64,000 nt of DNA. Source: Dicaeum eximium (lineage: Eukaryota; Chordata; Aves; Passeriformes; Dicaeidae). The notes under the pieces are model-generated. The model was given only the letters and a program-made list of their open reading frames with translations, was not told where the DNA came from and did not search any database. The position numbers and the translations under genes are program-made. The stretch lies in assembly GCA_013396995.1 (NCBI GenBank), contig VWZP01007832.1, positions 2,308,313-2,372,312 of the forward strand. The letters are read 5' to 3'. Of the stretch, positions 24,542-37,520 are shown piece after piece; the first letter of the stretch is position 1, and every line of letters begins with the position of its first letter.

Positions 24542-27349
24542 TACTGACTGACAGCTCTGAGTACCAGCTCATACACAGACTTACTGGTATAAACTGTGAG
24601 CTAGACAGTGAATTGTGGATGGGCATTTATCTTTTTAAATACTGCAGCACCTGCTGCTTGTTTCTTATGTAGTGCTGCTAGCTTGGAGATCCCCAAACAT
24701 TTTACCAAGGTTAATTGAGGAATAATCCCATTTAAATGGGAAGAAAAAAGTGATAAAAAAGATCCAACAAAAACCTAAAACATTTTTCCCCTGTTTAACA
24801 AATGAGAAACCACCAAAGAGTTCTATGATGTGGCTTTGTTAATAACACATGGTGAGCCCTGAGTTAATACTTACTGTCAATACTGAGTGCCATAACCACA
24901 CCTGTCACGCTCTTTCTCTGACTGAGTTTATGCTTCAGTTTGCTTTTGGAGTAGAGGCAGCCAGTTGTTGAGGGACTGTACAATCCTACCACAGTGAGAC
25001 TAACTGTTGTTTTCCAAGAGCATCCACAGCAGTTGTGGTGTTGGCTAGTAATTATAAGAAGGACAGCAATGCTTATAACCTCCCCAGTGGTACCAATCTT
25101 CTATTACAAAGTCTTCTCATAGGAGATCTTCTAGAAGTGCTCCAGTGTCTTGCAGAGAAAAATCTGTTGATGTGACCTCTATACCAGCATGAGGAGAAGG
25201 GGCGTTGTAAACCTCAGTCTTTACATAAGTTTTGCTTTCTAAAGAATTTAACTTAGCTCCTCTAACTTGTTTTCCTTGCTCTGTCCTTTCCTTTCATTCT
25301 CCTCATCTCTGCACTGACTCCCAGGATGCCTCTACTCTCAAAATTATGACACCAACTCTCAGTTAATGTTACTATAAGAGGTATTGTCTTTCTCGGCAGA
25401 TTCCTCAGGACAGATTTCTTCTGCAAGTCCTTTCAGAGGAGACCTACCAGTGAAATGTCCACAATAACAGATTGAAAAGGAAGATAAGATAAAATGGCAA
25501 GGACTATATGGAACCAAACAGCAACCACTGGATGTCTTCTTATAGAAAACCCTTGCACTGCTCAAGCATCTCTACTCTATTCCTCCCTTTTCTTCATGCC
25601 TCCTAAGGTATGTTTGGGATTAGTCTAATTTAGAATATTAGCTTCTCAGGAACCAATGTTTTTAAATATTTTTACCTGTCTTGAGATATATACATGTATG
25701 GCACTGTATCAGTAAGAAGAGGGAAGGCATCAGCACAGTTCCTTTAGCTCAAATTTCTGTGTACTAACCAAAGGATTCATTATTTCTGCTCTTCCATGCT
25801 TAGATTTCCAAGTCAGATCTTTCATGACAAGGCTGTAGATGGAAAGCCATACACTGAAATAAAACTTTAAGAAGTAAAATGGGGATAAATGATCTTTATA
25901 AATGTAATCCAAGTAGTTATTATTTAATAGCTGATATTTTTGTTTCTCCCTTCCCACTTACTGCTGAACACCAGCAGCTCATAAAGAGAAAGAGCCTGAC
26001 AGGGGAAAATAGCTTTTTTTCTGGAAAATAGGGATTTCTCTCTGGAGTATGTGTAAGTGCTGGTATGTACACATTAAAGTGTGCATGAATTATTGGAATC
26101 AGTAGCTTTGAAACATTATATGTACATGGTCCCTCTATGAAAAAAGAAAGAAAAAAAGAAAGATGGTTCAAGCTCAAATAAATTTCCAGGCTGATTTGGT
26201 CAGACAAACATTAATGTAGGGATATGTAGCCAGGATGCAAATGCCTACATAATGTATATGCTCTCTGACTGTAACTGTGTGTCCTCTCCCTGTGTCTGCA
26301 TGTCAATGAAGTGTTTTGTATTTATTTTTCTGTGTGTCTGTCTGGACTTGCATCCAATCCATTTTACCAGTTCCTCCAAGGTGGTGTAAGTCATAACAAT
26401 ACTCACTTAGCTGTGTTTGTCAGTGCACATATTTGAGTTCATTTGAGTTCTACATGTCCTAGTGCTTGTCTGCAATATATGTATGCATGCATTCATGAAG
26501 ATATGGTTAACCTGCTTTGGTCTGATCTGGAGAGGTGAATAACTCTGTTCAGAAGAGTGTATACAAGGGAAGTTTACTTTTACAGTTTGCAGACATTTAG
26601 CATATTCTTAGTGTACAGAATGCTGACCACAGAGTGCTTGTGACGACATCAGGGTTAGTAATGATTGCCAATATTAAAGATATTTTAGTTAATCAAGATA
26701 ATGTCCATATTCTTGCACAAAACTGTATCTATTTTTTTCTCATTCACACACACACAAAAATCAAAATTACAACACTGTATGAAAGCTGGCCTTTGTTTCT
26801 TAGGAGAATGCAATATACGGCCAAGACTGGTTTTAAGAGTTTTTTTTTTGTTTGTTTGCTTTTGCCTTATGCTTAGAAATACAAACCTTTAGATTTCTGA
26901 TGCCAAGCTTGGAAATTGCATCCCTGCTAAATGTTTTACAGGCACTTTGAGCTGTCTGGTGAGCCAAAGTGAGAGATTATATTCATCAGTTGTTCTGTCT
27001 ACTTAATTTGTTAAGTGAAGTAACCTTCCTGAAGTGGGAGCATTTCATATAGTTTCCCAAAGAATCAGGATTTTTTTTAAAATAATGGTAACAGAAATAA
27101 AAGTATTTCAGTCTCCAGCACCTTGAATAAAAATAAAGGCTTGATTTTTTTATTGCTTTATTTAATAATTTAGGCCCATGCAAAGTGAATGCAAAAGAGG
27201 TATTGATGATCTATTTTGCACTATTTTCTTACCTGAGTCTTGAAATGTGGTTCCCTAATATGATACAGAGTACCAGCATGGTGAAACAGGTGCTTATACA
27301 GAGCTGAGTATACAAGGGGCAGGACAGCAGAAAATTAGGGCATAGGGGC
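24542..27349. other. AT-rich non-coding DNA, no gene seen
   Basis: I see no supported gene, RNA or well-preserved mobile element. Only short open frames and T- or A-runs are present. Confidence 0.6.
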
Positions 27350-27480
27350 CTATCCCAATTCCCCCGAAGGAAATGGGAACTGGATTAAGCCTAAACCTCT
27401 AATTACTTAGGGGTAATAGTCTATCAGAACTCCCACAGCAAAAGGGAGTTGGATCAAGCCCAAGACTCTAATTGCTTTTT
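27350..27480. repeat. imperfect tandem duplication, 71-bp period
   Basis: The copy starting at 27,350 (CTATCCCAATTCCCCCGAAG...) and the copy starting at 27,421 (CTATCAGAACTCCCACAGCA...) keep the same order of blocks. These are AA/CTCCC, GGGA(A/G)(C/T)TGGAT(T/C)AAGCC, CTCTAATT(A/G)CTT. The divergence suggests an old duplication or two relics of a short element. No coding frame is shared between the copies. Confidence 0.8.
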
Positions 27481-30400
27481 TTTCCTTGCCATTTTTGTTC
27501 ATATATTTTGTTTACTCTGGCTCATCATTACATTATTTTGTAATTATTATGATAGGATTAGTGGCCATTAAATATCTGATTTCTGAATGGTATGGCTTGT
27601 TCCTTGTCACTGATGTCCCTGATCTATGTCAGAAAGGTTTTGTGTATTCTGGTTGGTATAGCAAGAGATAGATACATTTATCTAATTGATTGAACTGGCC
27701 TATACATTTCCTACCAGCACCTCAAAGAGCCATGCTGCTTTTCTGTGTGCAGAAAACAATACAGTGCAAGGCCACACCAGCGCTTTGCTCTCCCCATTTT
27801 TTATCCAGGTGTTCATACCAATGCCTTGGAAATACTGTGGTGAGGCCTGGATATATTTAAGGAATTTTTTTAAGGAAAAAACGTTACTGGCTATGTGATA
27901 GATAGCCATTACTTGGAGAAAGTCACAGTGCTATCTGTCATTTTGGAGCACCCCAAAACATTTGTTCAGTTTGTTCCATACCAGATTTCCTCCTGCTCTT
28001 TTAATATTAATTCTGCAGTGGTGTCAACATGTCATCTACAGTGCAGATGTTTGGAGACTTGTCCCCTCTGAATCCCATCCCCAAACACCCCAACTCTAGA
28101 GTCAGAAGAGAGTTGTGGCACATACCAGGCAACAAGAAGTGTGCCCATACTTGCAGTGGTACCCTGACTGCGCCATACTGGCAGTATCAGAACTACAGGA
28201 CTGCACAGGGGCTCTGATCCACGATGGGAATTCTCACTGACGACAGTGGAAGCTGCATGCGTCAGTCTAGGCAGGACTCCAGGTAGATGACGTCAGTGTG
28301 GCTTGGAAAACATCAAAGTAGGAAATATATGCTGAAGCAAGGGGCATTTCTGCAGCCATTCCTCACAACATAATTTTACTTAGTCGCCCATTAATAATGT
28401 CCTGAGACAGAAGGGTACAGCTTTATTTTTGAGATTTTATTGATTTTTCCTAATTTGTACTTTCAATTTGTGACCCTAATATGTAAGCTCAAAATTAGGG
28501 GAGGGCTTTGGCCAAGACAGGTGTAGGCTTCTGGAAGTTTTCTCAGAGGAGTGGTGGAAACAGGCAAGCAAATTAGCTATGGATTTTGATTAATTAATGA
28601 AAGGGTTTAGATAGCAAGATTGTCCAAAATAAGAAGGCTTTACTCATCAACACAGGAGATCCCATCCACTCTATCTATCTGGGGAGCTGGGAAGGAGATA
28701 ATTATCAATACTCATTGGAAGGATATGGTGAATCATTGATACAGCTATTCGTTGCTTTCTGGGACAGAAGGACTTTGACCAATTTGGAGGTGTTTTGTTC
28801 CCAATTAATATATTTTTGGCTACAGCAGAGGTACAGAAACTTTGAACCAAATAATAGAAGACGTGTCTGTCAATTAAACTATCCAGGAGATGTATTGTTA
28901 AGTGACCTTCGGTTACAGAGATATAAAAACTAAGTAACCTCAGTCACTTCACTGGAATCACTCAAGACTTAAACTGACAGAAAAGAGGAAGGAATGTCTT
29001 TCTCTTTGAAACCCTTTTATCGCTTTTAGAATAACGCACCCTTAATACATATCTCCTAACTGCAGCAGGAAATATGTTTTTCTTTCAGACTGAACAGTAT
29101 TTTGGTGATTAGCTCACTTGACATAGTCTCTGTCAAAAAAGGCCATTTTTTCTTTTTGAACTTACAAATCTGGTTTGCAGTGTTTCCAATATGTGCATTA
29201 AAATCCACAGGGCCACATCTCAATGTAGGCTTAGCATTTGTTAATATTTGGAAGGGATGTCTGATTAAGAACAAACAGGGTGAAATAGATCATGGTAAAC
29301 AACAACAAAATGTTTAGAAATGAATCCAACTCTCTTGATTAAAAGAGATTAATTTTTAAATTTGCAATGAAGACTAGTTAGAACTGTTTCAATGATTTGT
29401 AAAAAGTAGTATCAGAAGGCCATTTTAGTGGCTTGGAATTTGCTGCCCTGGGCTGTGTGTAGCCTGGGAACTCAGAGAGGCAGAGGAGTAAGCTGGCCAG
29501 TCCAGCTTCAGTGTTCAACATGACCAAAGTACACCAGCACTCAGGTACTTCAGGACTTCAGGCTGTGAGATGGAAGTGAACTTGTAAAAGCTGCTTTCTT
29601 CAGCAGTTCCATGTGCTAGTGGTAACAAAGGTAAGGAACTTATTTTAAACATATACTTTAACCAAAATATTTACCTTAGCATTGCTTTTTGGGAAAAGCA
29701 ATGTAAAAATACTTGTCAGATCCATTTAAAAAGATAGGTTCTCTTTAACCATGAGAGAAGACCACATATTTCATCAGTGGGGACTGACACTGAGATAAGC
29801 AGGTAATCTCTGTATAGCTTTAATGACAAAACATTGCATTGTTTCCCCCCCATCTCCTAAACAACAGATGCAAAGTGTGGTACACCTGCAACCAGTGAAG
29901 TTGTTGGAGTTTTGGGGGGGTTCAGAGGGGCTGGCTCTGGCAGAATTCTGCTAGAAAGGGAGAAAGTGCAGGTTTTGTGATACAGCTTTGGTAAATAAAT
30001 ACCAAAATTGCATGTAATTTGACAGCTAAGCATTTCCTTAAGCACTAGTATCAAGATGCTGACTAAAAAGTAAATAATATGAAAAAATTTTGCTAGTAAA
30101 ATCTTCTCTTTTCTAATATAAAAAAAGTGGAGAAAATATATTGTACATGCAAAATAGTTTTTTGCCTTTTTTGAAGGAAAGAATGTGTATGAAGAAAACT
30201 ATTTGAGATGAGTTTAAGAAAAGGATGTTTGAATGTAATAATGTAAAAAACAAAACTTTACAAGATTTTGCATACATCTGTAGTTTATTGCAACCAGGGG
30301 AAAACTGATTCTTCTGCAGAATGCAGACAAACAGACAACATTCCACTGGCTTGGACTGGGGCTCTGTGTAGGTGGCATGTTGGCCCTTGACAGGGAGTGA

Positions 30401-32680
30401 CTTCACTGTCAGTGTTAGGTGATAATGTTTTAAACAATTATTTAAACTAAAGTTTAAACATTTTAAACCCACATTTCAGCCCCCAAAATCTGAAAATAAA
30501 GGTCCATTTTACTGCCTCTCATAGGGCTTATTGCTGATCTCTGTGCTCCGGTCCTAAGAGGTCACAATGCTTTTGCAGTCAGACTGAGGTCCCGCTCTCT
30601 GTAACTCATACAGGTAGTTTGCCAGCGTTTCACTGATAAAAGTGCATGCAGTGGATCTGAATTCTTACTGGCATACATGAGAGAAATTGCTAAAATCATT
30701 GCAGCTGCAGATGTTCACATCAGTAACTTTGGCTTTAGTTTGTCAGTAAAATGTGGAGATCTTTCCTCTCAAAACGTTTGGAAGTTTTCTGCCATGGGTC
30801 AGTGCTATGTCCCACCTAACTCCAGTTTCACAGAGTATATTTATGTGTAGGGAACTGAATGCATGTGCTAGGAGTGGGAAGGGTTTTGCAGTCACTTCTC
30901 TGTAAGATGTGTGCCATAAACCTACTGTAAAGAGTTAACACCACTGGGGGCTAATCACAGAACACTTGCTGACCTCAGGGGATTCCATCAGACCATGCCC
31001 CAAGTGGCTTTTGTGATCAGACCCCATGAAGACTTTGCACAAGTCATGCATGTGTTGAGGGTTCAGTTGTGGTTTTTGAAAACTGGTTATCGGCTGTTGT
31101 CTTTAGTGACAAAAGTGTGAATAAAAAGGTTATTTTCTACTTAATGCAGAATGTTTTAACTTTTCAGAAGATGGCTCAGTCTTTGCTTACCTATCTGGCC
31201 CCTTAGGCTGGGTTGTGCAGCTGGGGTTGCGAGAGCACAGCAAAGACGACATACCTGGGACTGCAGTCAGTAGGAGAGCTACACAGAAGAGCCCTGCCAC
31301 TGGCAACACACCAAACTGTGACCATTAGATTCCAGTTCATTTATAGACCTTTTAAAAACAAATTCTGAGATTAAGGTGTTTGATTAACCCTTTGGAAGTG
31401 AGTGCTTGTAAAAGGAGAGGGAGGGAAGTTTTCCCAGGAAAGCACTTAAGTATCATGATCTATTGTGAAAAGGGCAAACAAAGGGTAAAATTAGCAACTC
31501 TGTGGATCATAATACCTGTGGAGCAGGTACGGTTTTTAAGTGGGCTAACTCCTCTTATACCTTGTAATAGTTACCTTACCTGTATAAAAGTACATTTTCT
31601 AGTTTAAGTAATTGAGTTTATAAATGATTAATGGGCTCTGAACTTGAACTTGCCTTATTTACAATTAAGGAAATATTCAAAATCACCTGAATAGCCCTAA
31701 TTTGTATTTATCAGCAAGGCATTTTTAAATTTCTTTTTAGAAGTTTAAGATAGGACAACTTACAAATTGCATTTTAAATAGAGTCACATCTCGCTTACTT
31801 AAAAGTTTGTTACACATCTAGACTGAAATTTTAGATGCTCTGTTTTAATTTAGTGAGACAGGTTTTGGCTCAAAAAAGGGTAATTCTGAATGGAAAAGTT
31901 ATCAAAGCTTTATTTTTGGCAACAGCTTTTCAAAATGACACGAGGTGTAGTCTGTTGTGCCTTGTGTAGTTTCAAGCTCTTGCTCTGCTTAAAGCACTCA
32001 CGATATTGTTCGATCAGGCCCATAACTATCTTTGTCACCACAAATAGAGCCATCAGTGTCACACTATTAAAAAAAAAAAGTTAACCCTTTCCTGCCCAGC
32101 ACATTCTCAAATATTTGCTTCAACTCCAGCAATTCAAAGAACTAGCAGTGGAGAGCTTTGCTGGTTGATTTGGTAACTCTTTAACAGATCATCCTGATTT
32201 AACTCCTGGTTTTGGATAATATAAAGGAGTTTTCACCAATTCTGCCTCTCTGCTCCTGGTTCACACTTTCTGTATTTGCTGGGAAAATTTTTTGCCAGCT
32301 TGCTTCTTTGTGGAGGGAGAGGTGAAGCCTATGACTTAACAGCAAATAGACTAAAGGCATCAAGGTCACAGGTAAAATAGGTAGAACTACTAATTTTTCC
32401 AGCTGTAAATGAGCAAAAGCATGCATCACAAAGTCCTGATCTTGACCAGCCTGCCAATGCTTTTCCACTGTCCTCACTATTTGACACCTGTAGGTTTGTG
32501 AACTGGAAGGCAGCTTTCATCCCAGCTGTTCCTGGTGCCCTGGGTCCTGAGCAGGCAGGACCTGTGTGCCGGGGACCTCACCAGCCTGGGGGCTCTCAGG
32601 CGTCCTGCTCTGTCTCTGCACCATGCTCTGCTTGGGTTCAGAGGCAACTTCACATGAGGCTGAATTGCACTGCTTACTGA
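27481..32680. other. AT-rich non-coding DNA, no gene seen
   Basis: No supported gene. It contains a perfect 10-bp hairpin at 29,680, a weak microexon-like segment at 29,604-29,630 (acceptor TTTCTTCAG, donor AAAG|GTAAGG) and an isolated consensus CRE (TGACGTCA, 28,288-28,295). None of these is enough to call a transcript. Confidence 0.6.
29680..29703. repeat. perfect 10-bp hairpin with 4-base loop
   Basis: CATTGCTTTT (29,680-29,689) is followed by the loop TGGG and the exact complement AAAAGCAATG (29,694-29,703). The stem is too short for a microRNA precursor. Confidence 0.85.
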
Positions 32681-33354
32681 AGGAGTTTATAAATCCTGGG
32701 AGCTAGATTCAAACAATTAGTTCCAAAATATTTTTGTCCTCTAAAATAGCTTTGATCAACATCAGGACTAAACATGATTTCTGTTCCTTACTGAAAAAAG
32801 TAAGGAATTCCTCCTGGCTATTTGGAGGCTAAATCCTACAACCTCCAGTGAATATTCATGCATATTCATGAAAATAGTATCAAGGAATTCAATAGGAACA
32901 TTTCTGTGGATCAGAATTATTCCTAGGAGTGAAGGTTAACATAATATGGCCACAGGAAAACATCCAATTGATAATGCTGCAAGGCTTCCTCTTTTGGTCC
33001 TCTGGCTGTTAGAGCTAAGTTTTGAAAGCAGTAAATCAAAAGTAAAAGTTAAAACTCTTAATTGCATGTTTCCAAGTGCATTATACATCAAACAACATTA
33101 AGTATTCCAAATGATTTTAAAAACAAGTAAAAAAGCCTTTAGCTGTAGTTTTGTTTGATTTTCTTTTCTTGGATATTTGGGATCTGCTATAATAAGTTCT
33201 ACAAAAATTAAAATCTCCAGGACAAGCAGCTTGAATCTTTAACTAAATAAGCAAAATTTTGCACAGTACTAGAGTTTTTAAAGTAAAGAAATTGGTGATT
33301 TGATTTGTAACAATAAATTGCAAATTTAACTTTGGAACCAGCTTTTTCTTCCAG

Positions 33355-33393
33355 ATGAGAGAGGACCAGAAGTAGCCAGAACATTCAGAGAAG
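33355..33393 (+). ncRNA. candidate 39-bp exon
   Basis: A pyrimidine-rich acceptor (GCTTTTTCTTCCAG) precedes the segment and an AAG|GTAACT donor follows it. The 39-bp segment starts ATGAGAGAGG and contains an in-frame TAG after six codons in that frame, so it would be untranslated if ATG-initiated there. It is in the same + orientation as the exon-like segments at 2.5 kb and could be an internal exon of the same transcript. Motif pairs of this quality also arise by chance in 64 kb. Confidence 0.15.
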
Positions 33394-34196
33394 GTAACTA
33401 TATAAGCATTCAAAACTGCTTTGGTAATATACTGTCTACCACAAACATTATGTTCACAGAATCATAAATCCATACTTTCATATGAACAGAAATTTCATAC
33501 AAGTCTCTTGACCTCTGTAGTTAATTTAGGCATAATATCTATTGCCTTTATATATATTGCCTGAAATTACTTCTTTCAGGGAAAAAAAAAAGTCTTGAGC
33601 TTTATATAGCTTTTATTTAAATATATTACATATTGTGAAATATTGATATACAGAGACAGCTCCTCTTAATTGTCAAGAATTTGGACTTGAAGGAAATTAA
33701 AAATTAGAAAAGATTAAAAGTTAGGAAAAACATTTTAGAAATGCAGGTACAAGCCAGATAATTTCAGTGGGCAGCTTTTTAAAAAAGTGAATATTTATAC
33801 TAAATGGCATGCAGTTCAGAAATAATTTTCTGGGAAGATATTTTCTTATATTCTGGAAAGTTAGACTCATAATAGCCAAAGTACTACGTAGCATGCAGCT
33901 AAATATAAAACAAAATAAGCTCAGTTATCTAATATAGATATAAATGCAAGTATTTGTGAAATCTATTTAGAGCAGTGTTTTATACCTTAATATACAGATG
34001 AAAAAGCTGAAGTGGGAATATTGTATGCTTTAGCTAAAATAGCAGCTAAATTTTTTTTTCCTTTTGTTAGACTTATTTCCTAGCAGTAAAAAAAAAAATT
34101 TTAATTATCAAATATGTCCAAAGAATAAGCACATCTAACTATTACTGAATTCATATGGTAAAAGTTAGGAGACAGTTAGATTTTTAAATTCTTCTG

Positions 34197-34260
34197 GACT
34201 GATCCTGCTCTCCTGAAATGAGTGGCTAAATTCCATTTGCCTTCAAAGGGAGCTGAATTC
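34197..34260. repeat. relic of 'CTGATCCTGCT' dispersed repeat
   Basis: CTGATCCTGCTCTCCTGAAA is followed by TGAGTGGC, AATTCC, ATTTGCCTTCAA and GGG. It aligns by eye with the copy at 44,199-44,250, sharing an exact 11-base CTGATCCTGCT and similar spacing thereafter. The general pattern (CTGATCCTGCT ... CTGAAGTGAATGGC ... TTCC.ATTGA.TTCA) is familiar from other sauropsid genomes as an old palindromic element. I do not assign a family name. Confidence 0.45.
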
Positions 34261-36782
34261 CATGTCAGCTTTTTAAATAGAATTTATTAATTCTTCTGTA
34301 TTCTGCTAAATAATAAAACTTCAATGTTTGTTTAAAATCAAAGTAACAAAAATTTTAGATTAAAATCTAAGCAAACAAGGACTAGCAAACACTGTTAAAG
34401 AAAGCTTTTGGGAGATAGCTATTGGTAGCCTATTGGCTGATAATGTAATAAAAAGTATTCAGCCTTATTTATCTACTGTTTTTAAATGGTTTATAGGACT
34501 TAGATGTTTTAGATTCTCCATTAACATATAGAGGATGCAAAAGAAATAAAGCCCTGCCCTTGCAGAATAAAGGTAGAAATATGTTTTGACAATTAAAACA
34601 ATTAAAACTAGCTGCTGAATCTAAAATTTAGTTATCTAAGAATTGACATTTTAATGTTAGCATTAGAAAATAAAATAGGGATATCTTTGCATCAAAAAAT
34701 AACTTCTTTTAACAAAATGTATAAATGTGGTCTTTCAGGCATTAAAAAACTATTTGTATTTGTGAGTTTAAATTTGTAGTTTAGTAAATACATTGTTTAA
34801 ATAGTAGGCAGAGACAACCTTTGAAGAAGGACAGTTGGTAGGATTAAAACTTGAAGTTTGTAGAAAAAGAAAATACTTTGATAAGGGCAAACAGTAAGCA
34901 TAGATCAGTTTGGGGTTCATCACTATCCCATTAATTCCTTTATATCATACAAATTCATATGATTTTAAGACAAAATTGTTAGAATTGTTACTCATCCTTA
35001 CTGAATATGTTTCTATTAAAAAGTCATGTTTTTTCCTCTTTCAAAAATTGTTATTGGTTTTTCTATAGAGAAGCAGGAAAAAAAGTAAATTTGATCATAA
35101 TTCACAAATACTCCTTCTATTGAAGCAGACTTTTTACTCTGAAATTACTAATAGGAAATTATTTGAACATTTTTTTAGAAGTTAATTTATGTAAGAAGCT
35201 TTGAAAGTTATAATATTATCTTATAACTGACTGCAGCTAGAATACAGCCTTTCTTCAAATTGAATACTGTACATAATAATTAACAAAACATGTGGATGTA
35301 GATACAGTTACAATTATTAGAAACATTAATTTGCATTGTTGAATCTTAGTGGGGAATTTGTTCTTTCTTAAGGCTAGCAATGAAAACAAAGTGAGATTAA
35401 AAGAATCTGTTTCAAATCTTCCTTAAAAACCTGAAAAATGTTTCTAAACCTTTAAATGTAGTGTGATATATTTTTGCCTATAATGTGTAGGTTATTTATA
35501 AATGCTTTTTGGGATAAAAATAATTTTATTTATGGACAGTTAATATCTCATTAAACTGACTGAGCAGACAGGGCTATATCATATTTGTTTGTAAGTTTAA
35601 CTGAGACTTGTTTAACAGAAAAATGAGCTAGATAAATATCCTACATGAAGTTTTATCCAAATAATAGCACTTGTAATAATTATTGTATGGTAAGTCTCCT
35701 ATTGATCGTGTATCTAGAAGTTCTCTGTTCAGTTTCTAATTAATATTCTTGGAGATTTTTCCATTTATGGCTTCAGAATAATAAACATAATATCCCTGGT
35801 TTTTTTGAAATTTATAATAAAGAATAAGTATTTATTTTGTTTTGATATCAAGAGAAATTACTGACAGAAGGAAATATGCAGCAATTTTGCACAAGTAATT
35901 TTATGAAGTTTTAAAGTCTTTGCAGGGAAGGAGTTAAAAGAACAAAAACAAACAAACTACTCCCCACCCCTCCCATATTTGAATAAAAATATTTCTAAAT
36001 GTCTACTGCAATTTTTTAAGAGGGGAAACAGCTTTTTTGCTTTGGCACTGTATTAAAATTCAAATAAAAACATTAAAATTCATGATGAGAGTTCTACCAC
36101 AGAACTTAGCTTTTCAAAGGTCTGGGCAGCTCCTTAAATTTAACTGAAAGTACATTTAAAAATTATGTTTTTATGTACTAAATAAACCTAAGTGTTTACC
36201 TTGGAAAAGAATAACTGCATATATCTGATCAATGGAGAGAGGAACACAACAAAAGTGATATTTTCAAAGGAAAACAATTATTTCCGCATAAAATTTAAAT
36301 CAATGGGCATTTGTTTCTGGCCATATTAGTGCTATAATCAGTACAATAAAGTAGATTTTACTAACTAAATGGAAGGTAGGTACAGTGTGATCTGAAGTGG
36401 GAGTGAGCTCAGAGTTGCCTCAGTGTAGCAGCTGCACATAAATGTCAGGAAGAAAGTTCAACTTCTTTGACTACAGTTTCCACTGAGATACAACCTTAAA
36501 TTTGAATTTGTGAATTGTATGTGCTTCAATGAAATCATGGGCTTTTAAAACATGTATTAACAAGCTTAAACATCATTAGGTTATTAACTATTTCATTAAT
36601 TAGAAAGAGAGCTCTGTAAGTCATAATGTAAGCCAAAAATGGAATATGGAACTGATGTGTTAATAATATGCTTCATTCTTTATTTTTAAAAGAACAATTT
36701 TAGAGGTGAATAGTAAATTCTCAAGAAAAAATCACAAATGTATATATCTCTATTACTTTTTGAAAATGTTTTGTTCTCCTGT

Positions 36783-36809
36783 CATTAATTATGACATGAA
36801 TTATGTCAT
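36783..36809. repeat. cluster of short nested palindromes
   Basis: CATTAATTATG forms an inverted repeat around TAATT. Immediately after it, ATGACAT (36,791-36,797) pairs with ATGTCAT (36,803-36,809) over a 5-base loop. TAATTA cores are homeodomain-type sites. It could be a regulatory cluster or AT-rich coincidence. Confidence 0.5.
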
Positions 36810-37443
36810 CTTTTTGCTCTCCAGAAATTATGCCAAAGTTGCTGAAAGGGTCAAAATATTACCAGTTTAAGTCCCCTAAAAAAGTTTTCAAATATTTCTA
36901 TATTTCACATTACAATAAGGCATATGTGAAAGATGATTCAATGTAATTCATTAATTCAAAAAATCCAATGTTGAAGATTCAGCTATAAATTATTATACCA
37001 GTAAACTCTTGTTTTATAATATTTTTTTTTCTGTAGGATACTGTAAATATAAGAAAAAGTCCTACATTCAAAACTCCAGCTGATAATAGAATAAGAATAG
37101 GCAAAGCAGAATTTGGAATGCAGTTTCCTCATTTCTGACTGTAATTTTATAACCATAAGAATATGTATATTAGAGGTTACAAATTGAATACTTTTCTTCT
37201 ACTACAGTTATCTAGATTTCTATTCTATTTACTAAGACTAATATTTTTGCCACAGTTTTCATTGGTAAGATATTTCAAATAAGAAGACCCAATTGCTTGG
37301 TCTGTGGTCTCTAAAAATCCACCCTGTCAGGATGAGAATTAATTAATACAGCTTTAATTAACTTTAAGTTTTCTCTTTCCCTTTCTCTCCCTGGTTAATT
37401 TGGTAGAGGGCAAAAATAGAACTCAGATTAGTGTAATTTCGTA

Positions 37444-37520
37444 TGCCATGGCAGGGGGCTTGGAACTAGCTGATCTTTAAGGTCCTTTCCAACTCAAACT
37501 ATTCTGTGTTTCTGTAATTT
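37444..37520 (+). mobile_element. CR1 LINE 3'-end fragment, 5'-truncated
   Basis: The segment reads GCCATGGCAGGGGGCTTGGA, then ACTAGCTGATCTTTAAGG, TCCTTTCCAACTCAAACT and degenerate ATTCTGTG/TTTCTGTA octamers. This is the well-known extreme 3' end of avian Chicken Repeat 1 (CR1), non-LTR retrotransposons that insert 5'-truncated and end in 8-bp repeats rather than poly(A). Only about 75 bp remain. It carries no coding sequence. It is a key indicator that the organism is a bird or a close sauropsid. Confidence 0.88.

Noticed and set aside
28288..28295. Isolated consensus CRE (TGACGTCA)
   Set aside because: Single 8-base palindrome without CpG island, CCAAT, TATA or splice context; could be bound but no promoter can be argued.
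29604..29630. 27-bp microexon-like segment between TTTCTTCAG and AAAG|GTAAGG
   Set aside because: Too short and isolated; splice-like motif pairs at this spacing are expected by chance in the window.
33446..33470. CACAGAATCATA similar to a minus-strand CR1 tail
   Set aside because: The adjoining sequence lacks the GGTTGG-AAGGGACC block expected next in an antisense CR1.
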